NCBI GenBank assembly: GCA_045133795.1 | Contig: JBGUUT010000045.1 | Location: forward strand, 1-40,792 | Direction: 5' to 3' | DNA: 40,792 nt | Source: RGIG8597 sp045133795 | GTDB lineage: Bacteria; Spirochaetota; GWE2-31-10 | Shown here: one piece after another, positions 25,674-35,500 of the stretch | Layout of the letters: each line of letters opens with the position of its first letter | Position numbering within the stretch: the first letter of the stretch is position 1 | Position numbers and translations under genes: made by a program | The notes under the pieces: model-generated | The model's input: the letters and a program-made list of their open reading frames with translations, nothing else | Databases searched by the model: none | Told to the model about the DNA's origin: nothing

Positions 25674-26222
25674 AACGCCCAAACCTTTTAATAATAAATG
25701 AGTTCCTATAAGAACCAATATAACGCCGCCGAAAAGCTCAGCTTTAGCTCGGTATTTTCCGCCGAAAATACTGCCGACTTTTACTCCCAATGCGGCGATT
25801 ATAAATGTTGTAATTCCTATTATTACCATTGCCAATGATAAATTTACGTGTAATTCCGGGAAAGTAATACTGACAGCCAAAACATCAAAACTGTCAACTA
25901 CTGCAAGTACAAACATTTTTGTATGCGATATTGAATTGTTGCTTTCTTTTTCCAAAATCCCTTTCAATATCATGTCAAAACCTACTGCCGCCAGAATTAC
26001 AAATTCTATCCAATGATTAAATTTGTGAATAACCTCTATAAAAACGCTTCCTAAAAAATATCCGAAAATCGGCATTAACGCCTGTGCTACACCGCACCAC
26101 AAGCCGGCAATACACATATGTTTAACCGTTGCATTTCTCAACGACGTACCTTTACAAACTGAAATTGCAAAAGCATCTAATGAAAGTGCAACAGCTAAAA
26201 TAAAGAGCTCTATCGTCGCCAT
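25650..26222 (-). CDS. mntP: Putative manganese efflux pump MntP
   Basis: A 190-residue membrane protein with six predicted helices, matching MntP (formerly YebN), which exports Mn2+. The duplicated signature is present: SLDAFAISVCKG in helix 1 and DSFDVLAVSI in the second half, supplying the conserved metal-site aspartates. The frame is open from a TTG four codons upstream, but GGGAG overlaps those codons and the ATG at 26222 is the better start. The gene follows the chemoreceptor terminator by 38 bases, so there is almost no room for a separate promoter, and I see no yybP-ykoY-type riboswitch leader. It converges on the desulfurase gene with a 24-base overlap. Confidence 0.9.
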   Translation of the reverse strand: MATIELFILAVALSLDAFAISVCKGTSLRNATVKHMCIAGLWCGVAQALMPIFGYFLGSVFIEVIHKFNHWIEFVILAAVGFDMILKGILEKESNNSISHTKMFVLAVVDSFDVLAVSITFPELHVNLSLAMVIIGITTFIIAALGVKVGSIFGGKYRAKAELFGGVILVLIGTHLLLKGLGVLSFLPFL

Positions 26223-26260
26223 TATTTCTCCCAATAATTTCTTGTAACCGATTTATTAAT

Positions 26261-26291
26261 AAAAAAACGGCAGAACGTTTAATTCTGCCGT
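26261..26291 (-). terminator. Rho-independent terminator of the chemoreceptor gene
   Basis: ACGGCAGAA (26267-26275) and TTCTGCCGT (26283-26291) form a perfect nine-pair stem with a seven-base loop. On the minus strand it is followed by seven T. It sits between the chemoreceptor stop and mntP. Confidence 0.9.
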
Positions 26292-26325
26292 AATCACAAA
26301 TCGTTAAATAATTGATTTTACATGA

Positions 26326-28407
26326 TTAATCAAGTTTAAATTTATTAATTAATCTATCAAGCTGTCCTATTTTATCACGTGCCGTTCCCGCCATATCGGA
26401 AACGTTTTGAGCTGCATTTGTAATATCAATAATTCCGGCAGTCATTTCTTCCATACTTCCGGCAACCGTATGAGCAATATGTCCTAAATTAGCCGATTCA
26501 GTTTGTACTGACTGAATATGAGAAGCCATATCCTTAGATGTTGACTGAACATTACTTGTAGAATCATTCATTTCATGTAATGCAATCAAAATTTGTTTAG
26601 AAGCCTCTTCCTGTTCATTCATCGCATTATTAATTTCCTGCACCAGCGTACTTGTAGAAGAAACCTTCTCGATAATTTCATTAAACTCTTTCTTTGAACT
26701 TTCTGTTGCATTTACAACCGTATCAATTATAGCCGTGATTTCATCAAGCTCAGTTTTTATAGATTTAGATTGAATAGAAGAATTTTCTGCAAGCTTACGA
26801 ATTTCATCCGCAACAACCGCAAAACCTTTTCCTGCCTCTCCCGCATGTGCGGCTTCGATTGCGGCATTCATCGCCAATAAGTTTGTCTGTGAAGCAATCT
26901 GTGAAATAACATTATTTGTATTAGTAAGATTTTCAGACTGCTGAGCCATTTTATTAGCCTGTTCAAAAACTTCTTCCTGACGTGTTTTTACGATGTTTGT
27001 AATCTTGATAAGCTCTTCGTATTCTCTCGACATCTTTTGAATAACAGCAGAAACAGAACTGATATTACCAACCATTTCTTCAATAGAAGCCGATGATTCT
27101 ACAATTCCGGCAGACTGACTTTCAATCAATCTGTCAAGATTCTGAACTCCGCCGATACTCTGGTCGAATATAACCTGAACCCCTTCAAGTGTTTGATTTT
27201 GTTTTTGTACAGCATTGCTTACACTTGTAATATTAGCCGAAATCTCAGTAGAAGCCCCGGCTGTTTCCTGTGCATTTGAAGCTAACATTTCCGCAGCAGC
27301 ATCAAGTTCTTTACTTGTAGCTTTTACGGTACGAATAAATTCTCTCTGTGCTACAAGGAATTTCTCAATAGAAGCTTCCATTTCACCGATTTCATCGCTT
27401 GATGTAACATCAATATCCAATGACAAATCAATTGTTCCGTCATCCCGCAAAATTGAGTTAAAAATATTTAAAGTCTTCTTTGTCGGTTTTATAACCAAAA
27501 CTACCAATATTCCAATTACCGTACTTGCAAGCACAAATAATGAAATAAGCACGGTAATCAAAACATTTTTAGAAATCAAATTTGAAACTTCATTAACGTG
27601 ATTTATATTCAACGCAACGGAAAACATTACTTTTTCATGAGCATTATCAGTTTTGTAAGGACGATATATTGCCAATAATTTTTTACCGCCGACATTCACC
27701 TCTCCGCAAAATTGCTTGCCCTGATTGTAAACTGTATTCAAAATTTCCTGATTTGAAAGTCTTGTTCCTGTTATTTTCTTTCCGGAAGTATCAATATTCG
27801 ACGAACCGACTCTCAAATCATCTTTAAACAACGTAATTACGGTACCGGTTTCACTTGCAATTTTTGACAAATATTCATCATCGGAAACACATTTCTGGAA
27901 AAGGATAACAGAATAAACTCCATTTCCCTGAATATCAATTCTTCCTGCCGCCGTAAATACAACATCTGTATTCGTAACTGTTTTTACTATCATCGCCGAG
28001 TCGTTTTTAGCATTATTTATAGCTAAAACCTCTGACTCATGATTGTATTGCACATCCAAAAGCGAAAAACTAACTTTTCCGGATATTTCAATAACCGCAA
28101 TATTCATAAGTCCAAAAGTTTGAGCGTATTTTCTGAGATATTTGTAAAGTTCTGTTCCGCTATCAAACAGCGGAGCCAAAGTTTGTAAATCTTCAACATA
28201 AGACAACATTACCTTTTCATCATTATTGATAATATCCGTAACTAGTTTTTCTTTGGATGTAAGAGAATCAAAATCTGATTTCAAAACAGTTCCGCGAATA
28301 ATCGGATAAAGAATAACGACACTTAGAATACATGCAACAAATAACAATACCGAAATCAAAGCTCCGAATTTAACAGATAAACTAATCTTTCTCACAATTA
28401 ACCCCAT
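26326..28407 (-). CDS. Methyl-accepting chemotaxis protein
   Basis: A transmembrane chemoreceptor that signals to CheA/CheW. The 693-residue protein has a first membrane helix near 15-37, a periplasmic sensor of about 240 residues that looks Cache-like (SEVLAINNAKNDSAMIVKTV and the following beta-rich part), a second helix near 285-308, a HAMP segment, and a long cytoplasmic coiled coil. The signalling tip is canonical: QTNLLAMNAAIEAAHAGEAG then KGFAVVADEIRKLAENS. No C-terminal CheR-binding pentapeptide is seen. The ATG at 28407 has AGG only two bases upstream; a GTG at 28395 with GGGG six bases before it may be the true start. Ligand unknown. Confidence 0.95.
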   Translation of the reverse strand: MGLIVRKISLSVKFGALISVLLFVACILSVVILYPIIRGTVLKSDFDSLTSKEKLVTDIINNDEKVMLSYVEDLQTLAPLFDSGTELYKYLRKYAQTFGLMNIAVIEISGKVSFSLLDVQYNHESEVLAINNAKNDSAMIVKTVTNTDVVFTAAGRIDIQGNGVYSVILFQKCVSDDEYLSKIASETGTVITLFKDDLRVGSSNIDTSGKKITGTRLSNQEILNTVYNQGKQFCGEVNVGGKKLLAIYRPYKTDNAHEKVMFSVALNINHVNEVSNLISKNVLITVLISLFVLASTVIGILVVLVIKPTKKTLNIFNSILRDDGTIDLSLDIDVTSSDEIGEMEASIEKFLVAQREFIRTVKATSKELDAAAEMLASNAQETAGASTEISANITSVSNAVQKQNQTLEGVQVIFDQSIGGVQNLDRLIESQSAGIVESSASIEEMVGNISSVSAVIQKMSREYEELIKITNIVKTRQEEVFEQANKMAQQSENLTNTNNVISQIASQTNLLAMNAAIEAAHAGEAGKGFAVVADEIRKLAENSSIQSKSIKTELDEITAIIDTVVNATESSKKEFNEIIEKVSSTSTLVQEINNAMNEQEEASKQILIALHEMNDSTSNVQSTSKDMASHIQSVQTESANLGHIAHTVAGSMEEMTAGIIDITNAAQNVSDMAGTARDKIGQLDRLINKFKLD

Positions 28408-28543
28408 AACCTAAAAAAATAAAGCGTTACATTAATACAAAATCAATGTTTTTTATCGACATTTTTTAATCTTCATAACACTTTACAAGCAATTTACACA
28501 AATAAATTACAATTATTAAACATAAATACATTCCCCCTTTTAC

Positions 28544-28572
28544 TTGCTAAAAATCGGCAAAAAATATAAATT
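28544..28572 (+). promoter_or_regulatory. Candidate promoter of nfo
   Basis: TTGCTA (28544-28549) is followed after 17 bases by TAAATT (28567-28572). The predicted start is about 20 bases before the nfo ATG. Moderate match in AT-rich DNA. Confidence 0.4.
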
Positions 28573-28600
28573 CCGAACAATATAAATTGGAGGTTTTATT

Positions 28601-29452
28601 ATGCTACATATAGGCTGTCATGAATCATCATCAAAAGGTTACGTTGCAATGGGCGAAGAAGCTTTGCAACTTAACGCCGATACTTTTGCCTTTTTTACAC
28701 GCAATCCCAGAGGCGGCACAGCAAAGCCCATAGATTCTGCCGACACCGCTGCATTCTGTGAAATGGCAAAAAAACATAACTTTGCAAAAATCGTAGCTCA
28801 TGCACCGTACACGATGAATCCCTGTGCTGCAAAGCCGGAATTACGGGAATTTGCATTCAACACCATGTTAGACGACCTTTCTCGCCTGGAGTACACTCCC
28901 GGAAATTATTACAACTTTCATCCGGGCAGTCATGTAGGACAAGGTGCTGATGTCGGTATAGAATTGACCGCCGAAATGTTGACCAATGTTATAAGAAAAT
29001 GTGAAAAACTTTCCACTGTTATTCTTATCGAAACAATGGCAGGGAAAGGTTCTGAAATTGGACGAACTTTTGAAGAAGTCCGCATGATAATAGATAAAAC
29101 CGAAGAAAAATACGAAACATCCCTTTCCGATAAATTAGGCGTTTGTCTCGATACTTGTCATGTTTGGGACGGCGGATATGATATTGTAAATGATTTAGAC
29201 GGAGTTCTTACTCAATTTGATAAAGTCATTGGTTTAAATCGGCTCAAAGCAATTCACTTAAATGACAGTATGAATCCAATGGGAGCTCACAAAGACAGAC
29301 ACGCAAAAATCGGAGAAGGTGAAATAGGATTGGAAGCTTTGGTCAGAGTCATCAACCATCCTAATCTGAAAGATTTGCCGTTCATTTTGGAAACACCGAA
29401 CGAACATGACGGTTACAAACAAGAAATTGCTTTACTTCGTTCTCATTCATAA
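28601..29452 (+). CDS. nfo: Endonuclease IV (AP endonuclease)
   Basis: This enzyme cleaves DNA 5' to abasic sites in base excision repair, using three zinc ions in a TIM barrel. The 283-residue product is full length. All nine metal ligands known for E. coli Nfo have counterparts here: H67, H107, E144, D184, H187, H219, D232, H234 and E264 (for example AHAPY, NFHPGSH, CLDTCHVWDGG, HLNDSMNPMGAHKDRH). GGAGG precedes the ATG. It is a single gene, divergent from the chemoreceptor, with a bidirectional terminator after it. Confidence 0.97.
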   Translation: MLHIGCHESSSKGYVAMGEEALQLNADTFAFFTRNPRGGTAKPIDSADTAAFCEMAKKHNFAKIVAHAPYTMNPCAAKPELREFAFNTMLDDLSRLEYTPGNYYNFHPGSHVGQGADVGIELTAEMLTNVIRKCEKLSTVILIETMAGKGSEIGRTFEEVRMIIDKTEEKYETSLSDKLGVCLDTCHVWDGGYDIVNDLDGVLTQFDKVIGLNRLKAIHLNDSMNPMGAHKDRHAKIGEGEIGLEALVRVINHPNLKDLPFILETPNEHDGYKQEIALLRSHS

Positions 29453-29472
29453 AACTTTTACTTTGTAAAAAC

Positions 29473-29515
29473 AAAAAGCCTGATTCTTCATTTTTAAGAA
29501 TCAGGCTTTTTTTAT
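29473..29515. terminator. Bidirectional terminator between nfo and the giant Ig-repeat gene
   Basis: AAAAAGCCTGATTCTT (29473-29488) and AAGAATCAGGCTTTTT (29496-29511) are perfect 16-base arms with a seven-base loop. T runs follow on the + strand and A runs precede, so it can stop transcription from both convergent genes. Confidence 0.93.
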
Positions 29516-29528
29516 TTAGGTATTAATT

Positions 29529-32500
29529 TTATTTATCCTTATTTGTAACTATAGAGTTACGTACACCAAAACCGAACTGCGGAATAAGTCGGCTGTCTAC
29601 TTCACTGGCAACAAAGTAGAATGAGTTTTCAAAGTACAACGCAAAATCCTTTAAGAATTTATAATCATGAACTTTGAAGAAATCTAACTGGTACATAAAA
29701 CCAGCCAAAACTCTACCATCAATTGCCGGATCGTATCCTATATCACCTTTACCTTCATTTTGATGTTTTGTTCTATAGAATGTTCCGTTAATCTCATCGG
29801 TCGCTGCGGCAAAACCACTGAACCAATAGAAACCGGCACCGATTTCCAAACTGATTGAGAAGTTAGCAGCATCTTCTCCGAAGAAGAACTCGAACGGTAA
29901 ATCCAATACCTGTGCAAGCAACTTACCACCGGCTACAAATCCCGGGAATCTAGGTTCATATCTATAATTCTTCCATCCCAAATCCGCAGTAAACATCGAA
30001 TCATAGAATGAATTTCCCTGTACAAGTCCCATATCTTTTAAGTTAGATTCTGACGGAACCCAACCGAATGCACCTTCCAGACGTACAATATTGTCAAAGA
30101 AGCTAAATCCAAATCCACCGGAAACGATAGGACCACCGAAAGCCTGAGCCCATAAGTAAATACCGTCAATAAACTTCGGCATCTTTCCTAAGTTTTTGTC
30201 ATAACGTTTTAATCGTACTTTTACTTCTTCAAGCTCATTATTATCGTTTGCATATCCATGTACTACAATCGCACTGTTCAAACGAGTATTTTCTTCCGGT
30301 GAGTCTATTACAACCGTAGGAACTTCACGGTCAAGATTAACTTTAAAATATTTTAAAGTTTCTTTTCCGGAAGCAGTAACAGCTTTAAACTGCAACATAT
30401 GAGAACCATTTTTCATATATTGTGTCTGTAATCGAACTCTCCATTCTTCCGGAGTTCCCCAGTTTTTCTTATAAGTATTTCCGTTATCATAACTCATATA
30501 AATAGCTTTTATTCTATTTTCAGCCAAATAACGTGACATCGCTGTATTTACTTCAAACTTACTTACCGGAATCTCTTCCATCGGCGGTACAACATCCGGA
30601 TTATCATGATTTTTCTTCACCAACTCATGATATTTCTTTTCCTGAAGTTCACGCTTCATTTTCACATCCAAGTTTCTTTCATAGAACTGTGCTGTTCCGT
30701 GGAACCAAGGACGATAACCAATAGAATCACCGTTCAAGTTAGACGTAATATTAATGATAATTCCGGATTCATCCACAAAAAAGTTTCTGGAAATAGACAT
30801 TGAATATTTACCTTTTTTGTCTGGATCCAAAGATTTTTCCTGAGCAACAACTATAACTTTGTGAAGTCCCGGTTCAAGGTTTACAGACGGTTCTAAATAA
30901 CGCCATTGTTTAGTACCTTCAGCCTTCACTCTCGGCTTATTATCTATCTGCAAATAAACAGCCTCGATTCCGTCATCATCATATGCCGTACCGTAAAATT
31001 CGATTACATTACCGGTCAAATGTTGACCAGACTGCGGTTGGTCTAATTCTACTACAGGGAAATCTGAACGTGGTTCTACAAAGAAATCAAAGCTTTTTTC
31101 CGTAATATTTCCCGCCATATCGACAAATCTTACAGCAGCATGATATTTTCCGAATTCCCATTTACTTACATCTACATCATAAGTCCAAGCTTCCAAACCG
31201 TTCAACGGAATATATCCATCTTCATCACATCGTTCATCACCTTCATACATATTTTTTGCATCTGAAGTAATTTTGATTAAACCTTTAGATAAACCGATAT
31301 TATCTTTTGCTCTACCGATAAAAGTATATTGATTATTAATTCTCATTCCGTCTGTCGGTAACAATATAGACAATTCCGGCGGAGTATTATCAATATTAAA
31401 TAATGCAAATGAATATGAAGAAGAACCTACTTCATCTTCCGCTTTAATCAAGAATTTCAAGTCTCCGTCAGGCAATGTTTTTGAATCAAGATAGAACATC
31501 CAGTTTTCCTTACCTTCGGCAAGAACAAACGTCCATCCGTTATTAGTACTTACATTTACAAAAGAAATTCCGTTAGGGTCATACGCCTTACCGTTAACAA
31601 GTCTGGTTCCTTTAATATATTCACCGTTTCCCGGACCGATTACGGTAATCACCGGATTTTCCAAATCTATCTGGAATGTAACAGACTGAATTTCACTTTG
31701 AACAAAGTTTTTATCGAATGCTCGCAATTCCAAAGTGTGTCTTCCCGGAGATAAATATCCCGGCACCATTGTTATATTCCAGTTAGGTAATTCATTTTCT
31801 TTCAAGATTACACTTTTCCAGCCGTCGTTTTCAGCTTTAGCCGAATCACCTTCGTTCATTCCGAAATCTAAACGATATTGCAAGCTGTCAATTCCGTCAT
31901 CATCAAATACAACTCCCTCAAAACGAATTGCATCAGTTGTATATCGTTGATTGTCAACAGCCGGACTGTTAATTATAATCGCAGGAACGTCATTTTTTAC
32001 ATCAAGAATTACTTTTGACACTAAACTACTTTTATTTCCTGCCATATCAAAAACGTTAATATTGATATTTAAAGGAAGTTCTTGATTTGCATTCTCTCTG
32101 TTAAATTCTGAACGTTCATATAAATCATAAGGAATATTCCAGATATTCTTTCCTACACCTACGATTTCTTTATCATTAAGAGTTGCTACCGCACCACCTA
32201 CTGCAAAATCATCTTCAGCTTCCCCACGTAAAGTTATGGTTCCGTTTATTCGTAAAGATTCTTCCGGAGCCAAAAGTTTTGCTTTCGGTGCGGTTCTGTC
32301 AATAATTATCAAAGCTTTAGCCGAAGCAATTTTTCCGGTTTTATCTTCAATGTTGAAATAAACAGTATGCTCACCTTCTTTCAAATCATCTGTAGGGAAA
32401 TTGAAAGAATACATAACACCGTTTTTGTAAATTTCAGTTTCATTCTCATCAAGAAACTCTTTTATTGTCTGAGTTTTATCTCTGAAATGAGGTGCAATAA

Positions 32501-35500
32501 CCGGAACTGCTTTATTCATTATATTTTCAATCGGCTCTACTGCAACCGCATGGAAATCTTCCGGATTTAAAGAATCCAATGAAGCTTTAACAGACGCAAT
32601 ACCGGAATCATCCGTTGCCACACCGTAAACGGTAATATTTTTGTTAAACGAAACACAAGCCGGCGGCCAAACAGTTCTGGCTTTAGGCATCAATAAATCA
32701 TTTTGACAAACTAACTCATCAAAATTGCCTGTAGAATCACTGAATACGATTTTGTTTTCACCGATAGCAAAGTTTTTACGAACATCTGCAGACAATTCAA
32801 ATGAAAAGATTCCGAATTCTTCATCCACGATTGTAGGTTCTATAGTTACGCCTTTGTCTGTAGAAATACTAACGCTTTTAACATCCGTATTTACGACACC
32901 AAAACCTCCGGAGATATAATCAGGATTTATCTTCTTTGATCTTAAGAACAAACCGGCTTTTCCCATTAATTGAGCACGTTCTTTTTGTACAACTTTCATT
33001 GTCAAAGTATGATTTTCTGCTGTGGTATCTTTAAATTGTACTTTGATATTTCTTACAGTTTCAGCTCCGGTAATATCTTTTGCTTTTATTTCATAATTAT
33101 ATGACACAAAAGCTCCGGAATCATCTTTGACTTTCATCGGGAATTGGAAATCTCTGTTTCCTAAAATATTTATTTTATTAGGAGTTGAAGTTAAAGATGA
33201 AGTTTCAATAACTTCCACACTTGATAAAAATAAATTGTCAGATATCGTTACAACAACATCTTCCATCAATCCGGTATCCTTATTGTAAGACACATCGGTA
33301 ACTGTCGGAGCCATGTTATCTATAATAACCGGAAGTGTAATTTCGGCATTTTTTAACGTATCATCCAAAACCGAAAGTTTTAACAAATTCACACCGTCAT
33401 AAATTTTACTGTCTGAAACATCAAGCACTACAGGTTGGATTTGATGCAAATTGTTTTCACTGCTTTTTACTTTTAAATCACCGTGAGTAAGCACTTTACC
33501 TTCTAGATTCGTTAATACATAAACTACGTTCTTTATAGATCCGGTTTTTGTAACAGAGAAACCAAGCTCCATTTTATTTGAAATCTTGTTTTTCACAAAT
33601 TTTTCAGCAAGTTCATGAATATTAAACTGCGGACAAGAACGATCGATTCCGATTTTTACTCTAACCGGTTCATATTGCATTAATTCATTTTTAGGAATTA
33701 CTTCAAGAATATAATTTCCTTCAGACAACTCACTTACATCCAAAGATGTTGACAATGAATATTTTGCAATAACATCATTTCCTACAAGTAATTCATTTTT
33801 ATCATTATAAAGATTTATCAATGCACTTGTTACATTACATGCAGAAGATATTGTTCCGAAAACCGGGATTTCATCACCAAATCTATCCCCCTCTTCAATT
33901 GATTTCAGAACAACTGTTGAATTACCAACACTATCATCAATCATAAGAGAAAGTTTTTTCTTAACAACATTATTCGCAACATCGGCTACGGTAACTTCAA
34001 CATCAATTTTACCGTTTTTTATCTTTGAAGGATCTGCACATATTTCTTTTAAATTTATCGGAAAAGTCCACATCGCATTTCCTCTCTGGAAATCCACCGG
34101 CAATTCCGGTGTTGAAAATCCTGTACCGGAAACTTTTATCGACAACTTATTTATCTCAACATTATCATAAGCATAACCAAACAATTCAAAAGCTTTTCCG
34201 ACTTTAGCGTTAGGATGCGGATAATGGAATCCAACATCAGGAACTGCCTTATCGACAATCAAAGTTAACGGGAAAAATCCTTCCGAACCGGCTCTATCTA
34301 CCGCTTTTATCCAAACAATATTTGTTCCAGAACTTAATTCTTTACTTGCATCAAGATTAAAACTCCACGCACATTTTCTTTTACCCATTCCGTTTCCGAT
34401 TCTTGAATATGAATATCTACCGTCAACAGAATAATAAATTCCTGCAATTCCGTTTAAATCTTCTGCCTCTCCGGATATTTTACATTTATCGGAAACTACT
34501 GTTCCGGAAGTCATAGACGGCAAAGTAATTGTAGGAACCTTTCGGTCAAGTACAAACGGCACGACATAAGGCTTACATTTTACCCCGTTAACATCTTCCA
34601 CTTTAAAAGTTAATCTATGAACTCCGTCATCCAAACCGGTAGTATCTAAATCATAACTCCAAAAATCAGTTCCGTTACACACTCGTTCCTCTAATTCTGC
34701 ATCCAAAGTAAAAGTTACTTTACTTACCGCATCATCATCATAAGCTGTTCCTACAATCATCAAATTTCCGGGAACACGAGATTTTGATTTCGGGTTAATG
34801 ACATTAATTGTCGGAATATCAGATTTCGGATCTATTTTTATATTTATCTCAGTAGGTTTATTTTGATTTTTATTTGAATCTGTAGCAATTACGGAAAGAT
34901 GCCATGTACCCGGTTTTATTCGTTGCAAAGTTTCGATATCATAAACTTTACTCCAGTTTAAAGTTCCGTCAGCAGGCTCATAACCTTCATCACGTTCTGC
35001 TAATTTTGCAATTAATTGTTTTTCTCGACGTTTTAGAGCATCAAGCTCTTTTTCAATATGCGTTCTTTGCAAAACAAGAGAACTTTTTTCTTCCAATAGT
35101 TTTTTATCTTCATCTTTTGAGATACTTAAAACTATTTTTTCAGAAACTTCTTTAATTTTTAAATTCCCTTGATTAACATTACTTGTTCGTTCTCTGATTT
35201 TAGCTTTTACTTCGCTTAAATGCTTTTGCAAAGCTCTTCGCTCTGCTGCAAGACGTTGTCTTTTTTCACGCTCTTGTCTTTTTAACTGTTCCAACAGTTC
35301 AAAATCTTTTTTATATTTATCGCGAAGAACCTGATTTTTCTCTGATTCCTTTGCAACATCTTCTTTATGTTCTATTTCTGCTAATTCGCGAGAATATTCA
35401 TTGCGTTTTTCCGCCAGTTTAACGATAACATCGTTTAACTCTTTTTGTTTTACATCCAATTCTTGTACTTTAACTTTATTCTCTTCAGAATTACCGTCCG

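Noticed and set aside
26223..26260. Manganese riboswitch (yybP-ykoY) before mntP
   Set aside because: Only 38 bases separate the gene from the previous terminator, too short for this riboswitch, and the conserved loops are absent.
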